DNA of 64,000 nt from Euborellia annulipes. Taxonomy: Eukaryota > Arthropoda > Insecta > Dermaptera > Anisolabididae. The stretch covers positions 1-64,000 of the forward strand of contig JAKCPI010009310.1 in NCBI GenBank assembly GCA_023213315.1, written 5' to 3'. Below, in pieces: positions 47,040 to 57,439 of this stretch. Position 1 is the stretch's first letter, and each line of letters starts with the position of its first letter. Under the pieces are notes generated by a model. It had not been told where the DNA came from. It did no database searches and worked only from the letters and a program-made list of their open reading frames with translations. The translations under genes were made by a program, and so were the position numbers.

Positions 47040-47306
47040 TTTTTTTTTTTATAAAGAAAACATTCACACTTTTTTCTCATTCACACTCACACTCACATTC
47101 ACACTGTCTTTTCGGCAACTCAGGCCATATAAGACATTTAAAATATCCGTTATTGATTTAATATACATATATGGGGTCCAGGCATTTCTTATTTAAGCCA
47201 TTTGGTATCCAATTGGCTTAAATAAAATCATCGGACTGCCTGGGGTCCGAACCCGCGACGTTTGGTATACGAGGTTAGCACGCTAACCTCTACACCAAGC
47301 CTCGAG
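47040..47306 (-). mobile_element. Full-length tRNA-derived SINE-A (reference copy)
   Basis: Minus strand: GGCTTGGTGTAGAGGTTAGC (A-box region) and CGCGGGTTCGGACCCC (B-box), then a body with ATGATTTTATTTAAGCCA, then (GTGTGA)n and GAATGAGAAAAAAGTG, and a poly-A tail. Perfect 13-bp target duplication AATTTACAAACTT (47027-47039 and 47307-47319). Confidence 0.93.
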
Positions 47307-47327
47307 AATTTACAAACTTGATTTATT

Positions 47328-47577
47328 AATTGGAGGGTTCAGAATACAAGTGAATCAAGTCCACTTTTTGTAATTTTAGAGTTAGTAACGCTATAACATG
47401 CACTATGTACAATTTCTGTGTAATAATGAACCAAGTCCTAGTCTGAAAATATCGACTTGGCTTGACTTTTAAAAAATGTTAACAGGTAATTTTGTTATGA
47501 AGCTTTAACTTTAAACCTCGGTAGCTCAAAAGTAAATAAAGTGGACTTGGTTCACTTGTATTCTGAACCCTCCAATT
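47328..47577. mobile_element. MITE with 40-bp inverted ends, 250 bp
   Basis: AATTGGAGGGTTCAGAATAC at left and GTATTCTGAACCCTCCAATT at right, with the inverted match continuing to about 40 bp (GTCCACTTT / AAAGTGGAC). No clear target duplication. The inside is non-coding. Confidence 0.8.
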
Positions 47578-47589
47578 GTCGGTGAAATA

Positions 47590-48840
47590 ATAATACAATA
47601 GGTAAAAATAATTTGACTATTTGGGTTATTAGAGTATAAAACAAAAAACAATACAATAAAATTCCTGTGACCGCCAGTATCATTATGAAATTAGGAATAC
47701 ACCCTCCGGCAACGAAAAATAATTTTTGTTTAAAAAAAACTTGCCCATGTCGATTTGAAATAAAACAGGATGTGGCAGGAATTTTCTTTTGTCTTTCAAT
47801 ACATTAAAGAAATTGAATCTATTTTTTTTTTCATCTCAATTTAAATATTTCTTTTTCCAACCTTTTACAAAAAATTTCATTCAATTTCATATCGAAATTT
47901 CCATATTTCTATATCTCTTTGATTTTAGCTGTTTGCATTGTCTTCTTCTACAAATAGATATTTTCTTTTAAAGCTGCTCTAAAACGCTTTGAAGCCTCGC
48001 GTGTTTCGCTGATTGGATTCTTTTTTTTTTTTTTGCTCTCTCTCTTAGATTTAGAGCCGCATTTGGACAAATGTCTCTCTTCTGTTTAGTTGCATTATTT
48101 ATTTCTCTAACTCTTTACAACTTCTAAAATAAGAATTCCGGTGTACCATTAGATTTTTTTAAGACAAGTTATTTAGACAATATTTGAGTTATAATTTGTT
48201 TGTTAAATGACATTCACTAAAAAAACTTCAAGCATAAGAATCGATTGAGTTAGTTCTTATCTTTTGAAAAATTCATTTAGTACATAAATATTGTGAAAAT
48301 TTAATTATTCTCTTATTTTATCCAAAAAGAACTATTTTTAGACATACTCTATATGCAAGTTGGATGTGATCATTAGGGCATAAATGGCTTTTAACTATGC
48401 GTATTTTAATTTAAAAATACCCAACTTAAACGCGGCCTATTTACGCCTATTTATGTATGCATAGGCAACCAGCTCACCATTCAAGAATCATCGGAAGCTC
48501 TGAGGCAGGCGTTTTTGTTATTAATTAATTTATTATCTTAAAATTTTTGACTTTTAATAGCTACATTAGCTTTTAAATTTTATCTTTATTTTAAGAATCC
48601 TAGAATACTTATGATTTCTCTTTTGAAATTAGAAAAACTTATATCAAAGTGGTTTATAGCTGTGTGTTTAATTATATTGGTAGAAAAACTTATTTTTTTT
48701 ATCTTACTAAAATTTTGCATCCAAAATTATAATGAATTTTACCTACTTATAATGTTTCAAATAGAGCCAATGTTTACCAGTTTAAATAATTCTTACATGT
48801 CAAACATTATAATTCTTCAAAAAATAATTAGGCCAGGTTA
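47590..48840. other. AT-rich intronic stretch, nothing recognised
   Basis: No gene, RNA or repeat end that I can support. Confidence 0.45.
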
Positions 48841-48929
48841 CACTACCCAGACAGCCTGGAATATTGCAGTAATATTGTATTGCAATATTTAACCTTGGAG
48901 GGGATATTGCAGGAACAATGCAGCAACAT

Positions 48930-49065
48930 TACTGCACTATTCGATGATTACCGGGAGGCGTTCCACACGCTGATTTCTCAGGGTCACCAATCCCGAGCTT
49001 GGCATCACTTAACCGCAATGATTGTGGTGACTGTTGTTTTTCTCCGTTGGGCCCCCGGCTAATAA
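48930..49065 (-). mobile_element. SINE-C-like copy
   Basis: GATTACCGGGAGGCGTTCCA, TCTCAGGGTCACCAATCCCG and GATTGTGGTGACTGTTG match the family at 13040-13240 in reverse. Confidence 0.5.
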
Positions 49066-49129
49066 GTCCTCTGTATCTTCTCAAAATGTAGTCCGGAGAA
49101 ATGGGCTACATTTTGATAAAAGCCGATAA

Positions 49130-49250
49130 CGAATTTATGAAATTGGTTTATTGGGGGTATAGGAACTTACATTGGCACTGATAATGGTTACCGAAACATC
49201 TGCATTGAATAAAGTTAAAGTGTAAATGAGATCTGCTGGTTTTATTACTC
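49130..49250 (+). repeat. Solo hammerhead-like motif
   Basis: CACTGATAATGGTTACCGAAAC: CTGATAA core, TGGT/ACC stem II, GAAACATC. It then runs to GATCTGCTGGTTTTATT, the usual distance to a GCTG end. Only one arm is present. Confidence 0.45.
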
Positions 49251-49259
49251 CAGTCTTCA

Positions 49260-50650
49260 ACCCTAATTTATGAATATTCATATTTATTTTTTATTAATAA
49301 ATATGCAAATATATACATTTTTCTTCATTATTTATTCAGTCCTTGTCTTTTTCACCTAATTGATGAGTGAGGGAGGAGGTACAGATTAAAAGGAAGTAGA
49401 AAAATACTGTATATTTCTGGAAGCCCGACATCACCAGATATGATGAGCCCCTGAGTGTTTCAAATTTATCACTTCTGAAAGAGAAATAAATTGTTACTTT
49501 CATCATTTTAAGTTAAACGATATTTCTTTTTTTTCTCTTAAAAGAATTTCCACATCCCATCGTAATTATATAAATTTGTTGAGAGCCGCTTGGAGTATAC
49601 ACTTTATTTAATCATGAAAAAAAATCTCTTTTCTTAAGGAGTTTTTAATTGATTAGATAATAATGTAATAAAGTAAGAATATTTTATAAGCAAATTTCAA
49701 TTTTTTTTATTAAATTTCTACATGAAATGCTATTGTGCCCGCATAGTGGTGGTTTCATTGTCCGCTTCGGTCAAGGTCCGGACAAATGCAAATTGGATAG
49801 GAAGTCGGGGCGTGACTTTCCAGTCTCGTTTTATATATTTAATTATTATTACCAGCCATTCTTTCTAAATTAAATAATTATTTCGAACCTGATTGCTTCC
49901 ATGGCACGCCCATTTCTATAAATGAGAAAATATTATTTATCTATTTTGTTTTTTTTTATCACTTGTTTATTTTTTATTCACTGCAGTAGGTTTCATTAAA
50001 ATTCACATATATTCCTTTAATTCAAAGATGCTACCGGAATAGTAAGATTCAAGTCATTGATACTTCCTGTGAATCCTTCTGAGGAAGATTTTATGTTATT
50101 CTTATTTAAATAAAATAAATAAAGGGCACGCCTATAAACAACAACATATTGTAATAACTTAAATTTGAAATATATATTCCAGATATAATCCTCTTAAGAT
50201 TAGATGTTTTAAAATGAATAATTTAATTTATTCATATGCTATATTTATTTGTCTTTGTCAACTTCTACATAATTTCTTTTGAAATCTGTCAATTATAATT
50301 TATGCCTCTTAGAAAACCAAATACAAAACACGGAGCAGACACAATAATGATAATATTTTAATGCAAGAATTTTATGTTTATTCTTTGTTAGTGTTTTCTG
50401 TGTTTAGTCTTTATGATTATTCCGTAAACCAAAAATACCCAACATTGAATTAAATTTAATCTTTATTTCTATAAAAATATTTTGCGAAAGGAGTTTATAT
50501 TTGATTAGTCATAATTCATCCTTCATGGTCTCGGACCGCAAAATATTATCATCTTAAACGATATATTAACTGAAACTTTATATTCTAAAAGCCATTACTT
50601 AAAAACCACTTACTGTTTTAAACAAAACCTTATTAGACGGTAAAAAATTA
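49260..50650. other. AT-rich intronic stretch, nothing recognised
   Basis: No coding, RNA or repeat-end signal that I can support. Confidence 0.45.
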
Positions 50651-50661
50651 TTTTTATTAAA

Positions 50662-51296
50662 CAAGGCCGGATTTAAAAGTATGCCGCCTATAGGCTAAAG
50701 TTCATTTGCCAATCCCCCTATAGTCCTTTTTTTTTTTTTTTTTTTAGTAAATTTCCCCGCTTTTTGGCAAGCTTTGGTTCATATTAGAAATTCGAATATT
50801 TCTCAGTTCCGCACATGCTCCTTAAATCCGGAGGCAGTCGCGGATCCAGAGGAGTTTCTCGGGGGCGGGGGTGATCTGGTGTGACTGGTCGCACAGCACA
50901 CAATTTTTTCTTATTATCTGTAATTTAAAGGTGCATTCTATAGTTGTTTAGAATATATATATTATACAAATCAAATTTTTAAGTATTCGTTTTTAAAATT
51001 TTATATTCAAAATACAATTTTTCCCAAAAAAAAAATAAATATTTTTCTCAAATCTCGGGGGAGGAGGTAATTACCCCATTACCCTCCCTGTATCTGCCCT
51101 TGTCCGGAGGTCTGGTAGCCCTATCTATAATTGATATTTGCTTAATACATTTGTTTTATACATGTACAATGTTTTATACATTATATGTATTCTTAAATTC
51201 GTACGGGTAATATTATTAACATCTGAAATACTTCATTTTTGAAATAAATTGCCAATCTGCCGCCAGCCTTCTTAGCCTATTTAGAAATCAGCCCTG
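50662..51296. mobile_element. hAT-type MITE carrying a second nested MITE
   Basis: Left end CAAGGCCGGATTTAAAAG with GCCGCCTATAGGCTAA; right end, inverted, CAGGGCTGATTTCTAAATAG with GCTAA. Flanks TTATTAAA (50654-50661) and TTATTAAG (51297-51304). Its interior is interrupted by 50835-51102. Confidence 0.82.
50835..51102. mobile_element. Nested hAT-type MITE, 268 bp
   Basis: Ends CAGTCGCGGATCCAGAGG and, inverted, CAAGGGCAGATACAGGGAGG. Perfect 8-bp target duplication TCCGGAGG (50827-50834 and 51103-51110). It holds a PAL1 hairpin fragment near 50873-50925 (ATCTGGTGTGACTGGTCGCA). Confidence 0.88.
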
Positions 51297-51406
51297 TTAT
51301 TAAGTCTAGCACAGACTAGCAACTTTTTTCAATCACTAAAATAGAGATTATTTAGTTGAGACCACTTAAAAATTACAAAATATTCTATATATTCTGAGTG
51401 AGTCAA

Positions 51407-51573
51407 TGGGTCGTTTTGATAACTTACCTACCCCAACATTAAAATAGCCTCCCTATGGGGAAATACATTGTGTGTGTCCTTCAGCATTAAAATAGCTGAA
51501 GGACACACACCATGTATTTCCCCATAGGGAGGCTATTTTAATGTTGGGGTAGGTAAGTTATCAAAACGACCCA
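51407..51573. repeat. Long near-perfect palindrome (79-nt arms, 9-nt loop)
   Basis: Arms 51407-51485 and 51495-51573 pair at 78 of 79 positions around ATTAAAATA. Not flanked by any target duplication that I can see. Confidence 0.97.
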
Positions 51574-51589
51574 TAGTTGCCGATGAAAA

Positions 51590-52670
51590 TGAACCATACA
51601 ATCTTCAGTATGTTATCGTACTTAATCATAGTATGTGTGAAAGCTTGAATAATTTTATTCATTTTTATTTTATATAACAGTAAAATATATTGGATATAAA
51701 TTTCTTCAGTACTACTCTCTCTTATAATTCTTATTTAAACGTATAATTAAAAATGTGTTAATTAAAATCAATTTCATGGAACGGTTTCACTATTAATAAT
51801 AAGTAATCCGTGGAGAATTAAAAAATTGAAAACATTAAAAAATTAAATCGCTTTTTAATTATTAGAATAATTTTATAGTACCCTTCTAAAATTGGAAAAA
51901 GCTATTATACTGTATTAGTAGTTTACTCTAGTTACTGAAGTAAAGGTGGAGAGATATTTAATTGTTTACTGAAATAAGAGCAGCAATTTCTCTCGTTACT
52001 TATATTACATTAACAAATATTTAATTTGAACTGCCAGAATTTATGTTGGCTGAAATATTTGTCAATCTAATTATAATATTTAATTTTTTTAAAAACATTA
52101 CATTAATATATGTCATTTTTTTATAATAATAACTCTATTATAAAACTATTATTTTTTTTATTGAAGTCTCTTTTCATTAAGTAATAACAAGAAGATTCTA
52201 CGACTATTTCCATAAAACTAAAAGCATCGGACACGCGATATTATAATAAGTGATAATATAATTTTTACAATTGCATTTTGATGACCAATTTTTGATTAGA
52301 CTCACTAGGGCTTTGAAACTGGAAGATAGGCAACACAAATGACTAACTCATAAATATCTTTTTAGACCAGTTTTAGTTCCTAGTTGGATAAGAAATTTGG
52401 CAATTATCTCATGAGTAAGTTTGATAATTATATGCACATAAATGTTCGAAAATATGAGTAGGCCCCTATATGTTAAATATATGCACCAACAATACATGCG
52501 CATAATATGCATTATTTATTTCTTTATTTATTTTAAAGAAAATAATTAGAAATAAAATAATTATTTTCTATGAATATAATTATTTTTATTTATTTACAAA
52601 AATATGATTTTTCAAATGAAAATTATTTTACTTAGGCTAAATAATAAGTAAAAGAAATGCATACATTTTG
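51590..52670. other. AT-rich intronic stretch, nothing recognised
   Basis: No feature supported. Confidence 0.45.
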
Positions 52671-52679
52671 CTTAACCCG

Positions 52680-52925
52680 GGTATAGGAGACTTTGCAGCC
52701 AAGGAATTAAATAAAAAACACAAAAATCATGACCTTTGTCAGGACGATTAATTGTTAGAATGTTAATCTTGAATTCTAACAATTAATCGTTATTCTTGAA
52801 TTCTAACAATTAATCGTCCTGTCGTGATTTGCGACCGAAACGCCAACGATTAACAATTAAATAAAAGTTTTTTATTTGATTCCTTGCCTGCAGTCTCCTA
52901 TACCCAATTCAAAGTCTACAGCCAC
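52680..52925. mobile_element. Foldback with hammerhead-like motif
   Basis: Outer arms GGTATAGGAGACTTTGCAGC and CTGCAGTCTCCTATACC. Stem I of the motif is TTAATCGT (52810-52817) with ACGATTAA (52846-52853), 8 bp. Stem II is GTCG/CGAC, then GAAACGCC. The CTGANGA box is partly deleted here, but the inverted arm retains CTGACAA after the same ATTAATCGTC. Confidence 0.7.
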
Positions 52926-53039
52926 TTCTCATCGCTATTTTGCTTAACTATTATTTTATAGGCCTACAGAAAAATATAATTAAAATATATTAGCTGGTAG
53001 GGAAGTTGAATAAAAAATACAACTCTATAAATATACAAC

Positions 53040-53600
53040 TATATAAATATACTAGCCGAGCCGCCCGCCTTCGACTAGTTATAGAGATGCTATGGAATGA
53101 ATTAATCGAAAAATCAATTAGAGAAATGGTCATTAGGTTTGCCGAATCTTCATGCAACCATCCCTAGCTATTCTGATTTAAGATACCCTCTAATTACCCG
53201 ACCCTCAGAAAAAGGGGTTGACTTTTAGTTTTATAAAATTTATTGCGCAAATGGCCCTGGCAGCTGAAGCGCCCTATAATAACCAATATTCAGTGGAATC
53301 CAGATATTTCGTATCCAGATTATTCATATTTCCGGCTAATTAGTACACTTTTTGCCGGATAAAATTTTTTAATTCATTTTTTGTTCTCGATGATTGATAA
53401 TCCCGATAATTCGTACCAAACCGTACACTCCGTTACCGGAATTCTACTCTATTTGTTTTAAAAAGTTCTAGGGTAATAAAGAGAAGTTTCATTTGATATA
53501 ATTTTATAACTCCACTCCGATAATCAATTAACCTTAATTAAAAATACAATTGGTGATAAATAATGTAGAAAAATCTAAAAAGTTCTTTTTTTTTGTTGCC
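53040..53600. other. End of the 31-kb intron, nothing definite
   Basis: GCCGAGCCGCCCGCCTTCGA with CTAGTTATAG at 53056-53086 may be a decayed Helentron-like 3' end. The rest is AT-rich up to the polypyrimidine tract of the 53606 exon. Confidence 0.35.
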
Positions 53601-53605
53601 CTTAG

Positions 53606-53858
53606 GAGCATGTGGAAAGTTACCACGGCAGCAAGATGGGCGCTCTGGAGCCGCACGTGTTCGCCCTGGCGGAGGCAGCGCACGCGTCCCTTCGACGCAC
53701 AGACCGCAATCAATCGTGCGTAATCAGCGGGGAATCAGGCGCGGGAAAGACTGAGAGCACGAAATTCATCCTCCAATATCTGTGCTCGGTCACAAGTAAT
53801 GTGAGCACCTGGGTCGAACAACAGATCCTTGAGGCTAACACCATCCTCGAAGCTTTCG
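53606..53858 (+). CDS. Myosin motor domain exon with P-loop
   Basis: The reading frame starts [29 protein letters not shown]. It contains [14 protein letters not shown], the Walker A P-loop that binds ATP phosphates, then [20 protein letters not shown] and [13 protein letters not shown]. The acceptor is cccttag. The donor gtactt follows one base of the last glycine codon (phase 1), completed by GA at the start of the next exon; this is the only non-phase-0 junction seen here. The exon follows a 31.2 kb intron. Its base composition is clearly more GC-rich than that of the later exons (many third-position C/G), which is odd in such AT-rich DNA. The short VEQQILEAN spacing resembles class VII and related MyTH4-FERM myosins rather than class I, II or V. 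Confidence 0.97.
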
Positions 53859-54583
53859 GTACTTTATTAATCTTATTATTTAGCTAATAAATTATTAACC
53901 AGTTAAAAAAAAAATTGATTAATTTAAATCTATATTTTTTTTCTTAATATCTCTTTTTTTATTTTAAAATCCATTAAAAGACCCTTCTTATAAAAATGCA
54001 CCCCTTTGAATACGAAATTCTGGTCTTTATTTACAACCGGAATTGGTCTGAATACAAATTTTCTCATTTTAATACATGTAAATTCAGTTGAAAAAAAAAA
54101 ATATTAACGAGAAATTACAACTACAGATTTATTGATTTAGTTTAATCAAAACCTCATCATTCAGTCACCCGGAGAGCGTAATGTTAATGTTTACTCCCTC
54201 CCTTTTGTAAACATTGATAAAGAGAGAGCGCTTTGGATTATATTATACTTTTTTTTTTAAATGAACGGAAGCTACTTAACTAGAGCTACCTAAAATTAGT
54301 AATTAATTATTAACTTGTGAGTGAGAAATTAAATTTAATCTCTACCACATGTTTACTCTACCCATCAAATGAGATTAAGGGGCGCCCAGTACGTAGAGCT
54401 TAGGGGGAGTCAAATCGATAAATTTATAGACATTAGAAAAAATTATCAAATAAAAATTAAAACTTGGAAAGGTGAACATTATACACAATAAGTGTTAAAA
54501 GATTAAAAAAAAAAGAAACTTATGTAGGAGTCCAAACCCGCTTCCGAAAAATCAAATAAATAAATAAATAAAAATATTATAGG

Positions 54584-54792
54584 CCTGAGCATAACTAGGC
54601 AATTTGGCTGGGCGGGGGCCATGGGACCAGCCATCCTCGCTGGGGGAACCATGGGAGCAGCTATCCTCCGGTGGGCCCGGAAAGCCCCATATTTTCTCAA
54701 TTTTTCTTGGGGCAAGGAGCTTTCTGGGGGGGGGGGGGGCACGAGCCGTCTGAGGGGGGCCAGGCCCCCTGCACCCCCCAGTTACGTCCATG
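54584..54792 (+). mobile_element. hAT-type MITE (family also at 55090), 209 bp
   Basis: Ends CCTGAGCATAACTAG and, inverted, CATGGACGTAACTGG. Flanks ATTATAGG (54576-54583) and ATAATAGG (54793-54800), one mismatch. GC-rich inside, with a G-run at about 54725-54738. The open frames on both strands are by-products. Confidence 0.78.
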
Positions 54793-55089
54793 ATAATAGG
54801 ATTAATATTATACTGTATATTTCATTTTTTATAATTTAAAGAATTGGTGACTTATAATATTATGATTAACTTGTAAGTTGATTAACTTATTTTATATTTT
54901 TTCTTTTGTTTGTTATGGGAGTGGGAACGACAATTGATTTGGAACGTCCAAAAAAAAAATCTCTCTGGAAATAATTTTGATTACGACCCTCATAAAAAGA
55001 ATATGCATTATATTTAACTAATTATTTGTCCATTAAAATTAAATATACAAATTAAACACTAGAATGTAATCAATTCTGTTGATGACAAG

Positions 55090-55274
55090 CATGGGCGTAA
55101 CTTGGGGGTGCCTGTCCTCCCCCCAGAAGTCTCGTGACCCTCCCAGAAAGCTCCTTGCCCCAAGAAAAATTGAGAAAATATGGGGCTTTCCGGGCCCACC
55201 GGAGGGTAGCTGGGTTCTATGGTCACCCAGCGAGGATGGCTGTCGTATGTCCAAATTCTCTAGTTACGCCCATG
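55090..55274 (-). mobile_element. hAT-type MITE, inverted relative to 54584, 185 bp
   Basis: Ends CATGGGCGTAACT and AGTTACGCCCATG, a perfect 13-bp inverted repeat. Perfect 8-bp target duplication ATGACAAG (55082-55089 and 55275-55282). The core (GAGAAAATATGGGGCTTTCC and neighbours) matches 54671-54725 in reverse. Confidence 0.9.
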
Positions 55275-55759
55275 ATGACAAGTAATTGTTAATTTTTAAT
55301 CAATAAAACCTTTGAAACAAATAACCTAGTGTTTAATTTGTATATTTAATTTTAATTTACAAAATGTTTCAACTAGAACCAACGGTCAAAAGTTTAAATT
55401 TTATAATTATTTGTCCTTTTCCTCTCTGTATGCTCCGAAATGACAATAAAAGATTTTACAAACTTCCAAATATTTCGGACCACTACTGTATATACAATAT
55501 ATCAATATATAAACTAATAATTGACATAATATTTAAATTTAGTCAGAAACCGAAAAGGAAGAATCTTGATTTACTGTAAAATGTTTTTATATATTGAATT
55601 CTAATTTTCAATTAAAATTAATTTAAATAACATAAATAAAAAACCCTTTCACATTTCGGATAAATAAAATACTGAAGCGAGTGGATTAAATACTTTTCCT
55701 CTTTTTAAAAACATTGTAGTATATTAGCACGGACCAACTTTATGAGAAGATCTGATAAA

Positions 55760-55870
55760 TAGTGGCTGGAATGTTTGATGTATCGAGTGTCTGTGTTGGC
55801 AAGCCACACGCCCCGGAAATCCTGGGTTCGACCCCTAGGGAGTTTGCGCCCCAATCGCACAAAAAATAAA
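55760..55870 (+). mobile_element. tRNA-like SINE fragment (family E)
   Basis: ATCCTGGGTTCGACCCCTAG is a strong B-box/T-arm. Upstream GTTGGCAAGCCACACGCCCC could be the remains of an anticodon half. No full cloverleaf is visible. Confidence 0.45.
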
Positions 55871-56100
55871 CACTCACCATCTTTATTTTTATTAAATAGA
55901 ATAAATTCTTCAGACAGGAAGAATAGACAAGGGACACTTACTAATAATATCTCGTTCTTTCTAAATATGGAATCAGATTGCTGAGAGTGGAACTCCTAAT
56001 TATTTTAATTATATTATTATTAATACATGTAGCATTATTTTTTTTTTTTATAGAAAAGGTTTTGCTGAATAATGAACTATTATTATTCTTGTTAATTAAG

Positions 56101-56334
56101 TCGGTTCATATGTCGGATATTCAAATGTGATCCCTGTATCTAATTTTGGAGCTGGAGAAGTCAAGCCAGATATAGATTATTCCAGAGACAGTTACCGAAG
56201 ATGTCTCTCTCCATTTATAAATACCCAAGTTGGTGTCTATTATAGAATGACTTTCGGGCAATCTAATCTTCTTCCTATTCGAACGAGTTTTTTTAAGCAT
56301 TTAAAACAAATAAATGATAAAAGGTTAACTTAAT
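56101..56334 (+). other. Coding-like stretch, unrecognised; possible exon or gene remnant
   Basis: After a plausible acceptor (ttcttgttaattaag) an open frame runs GSYVGYSNVIPVSNFGAGEV, KPDIDYSRDSYRRCLSPFIN, TQVGVYYRMTFGQSNLLPIR and on to a stop at about 56331. AATAAA overlaps the stop region. Composition (D, G, R, Y; balanced hydrophobics) looks like real protein and unlike the low-complexity translations around it. I do not recognise the family. It lies inside a myosin intron on the same strand and is not needed by the myosin frame. It could be the terminal exon of an unrelated nested gene, a retroposed fragment, or chance. Confidence 0.3.
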
Positions 56335-56984
56335 AAAAATATAGACCTTTATCTTAATATTTTACACTAATATGGATTCTTTTATTGGGATTTTTATTCG
56401 ATAGAGGTTATCCTGAAGCTAACTTCCTCTCCTTTTATTGTTCTAATCGTTAGACAACAACCACTTCTCACATAGATATCTTTTTTATAATAAATAATCT
56501 TGTAAAATAGATAATTATATAGGAATTTTCTTTATAAACCTAATCTATAACCCACAGGAAATAAAAAATATATTTTTTTTAATATTTATCTAATACAGGA
56601 AATCTGTATTAGATTTCTTCATCTGGAAAAGAAAATGGAATTTTTATTATTTATTTTCTTATCTTATTCAAATACGCTTCCATTTACACTTCTTAAGGCC
56701 TGTTACTTCACTTCTAATTATTTGGCTAACCCTCGGATGACTATGACTTTCGAGATTTTTCTGTTCAAAACACGCTAATGATTAAGTCTAGATCGTAGTT
56801 AACTAGCTAAGATTTAAAATTCGGTATAAGGCTTAATTAACTAGGGGGTGAAACAGAAGCCTTGTTTATTTAGAAATTTTTAAATTCTGTTAAAAATTAA
56901 TTAGTTTTATCACGAATGTGTTTATTAAAGCTTTTGTGGTTTGAAATATTATTATTAGGGAAATTTTTAATCATGGACCACATT

Positions 56985-57175
56985 TATTAAATATTTATTA
57001 AAAATATATAAATACTGTACAACGTTTCGACTGCTTATTCTGCAGCCGTTATCAAGTACTGTGCACTTGCTCCGACTCCGAGTCGACTTCAGAATAAGCA
57101 GTCGAAACGTTGTACAGTATTTTTAATAAATATTTAATACAAAAATATGGTCTATGATTAAAATTCCCCTAATAA
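56985..57175. mobile_element. Foldback with hammerhead-like motif
   Basis: Arms around AATACTGTACAACGTTTCGA and TCGAAACGTTGTACAGTATT. On the minus strand (57017-57059): stem I GTAC/GTAC, core TTGATAA, stem II GGCTGC/GCAGTC, then GAAACGTT. The right arm lost the 5' half of the motif. Confidence 0.65.
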
Positions 57176-57284
57176 TAATTAGTTTTAATTAATTATTTTA
57201 ATTTTTAATATTTATTTAAATAAATTTTAATATGTTTATTTCACAAAACTCTTTATACCTCATTTAGCTAATTTTTATTTCAAT

Positions 57285-57435
57285 AAGGTATTTTTCGGCA
57301 ACGAGGATCATTTAGACCCCGTCTCTATTTATTTCAATTGAATTGGTAGCCAATCCAATTGAAATAAATTGTCGCACTGGTGAACCCGCGACCCTTTGTA
57401 CAAATGGCCAGCACGCTAACCACTACACCAAGGTG
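57285..57435 (-). mobile_element. SINE mosaic (SINE-A head, SINE-B body)
   Basis: Minus strand CCTTGGTGTAGTGGTTAGCG and GTCGCGGGTTCACCAGT look like the SINE-A head. The body (GGTAGCCAATCCAATTGAAA on plus) is of SINE-B type, suggesting recombination or a shared parent. Confidence 0.5.
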
Positions 57436-57439
57436 ATAG

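Larger units (their letters stand above)
22412..53605 (+). other. Very long myosin intron (31.2 kb)
   Basis: GT-AG intron (gtaagt ... ttgcccttag), phase 0, interrupting the motor domain between IYTP and EHVE. The protein join is seamless, so no coding exon need lie inside it. Most of its recognisable content is mobile or repetitive DNA, listed separately. It is several hundred times the length of the shortest intron of the same gene. Confidence 0.85.

Noticed and set aside
54503..54839. Several frames on both strands
   Set aside because: All are by-products of a GC-rich MITE.
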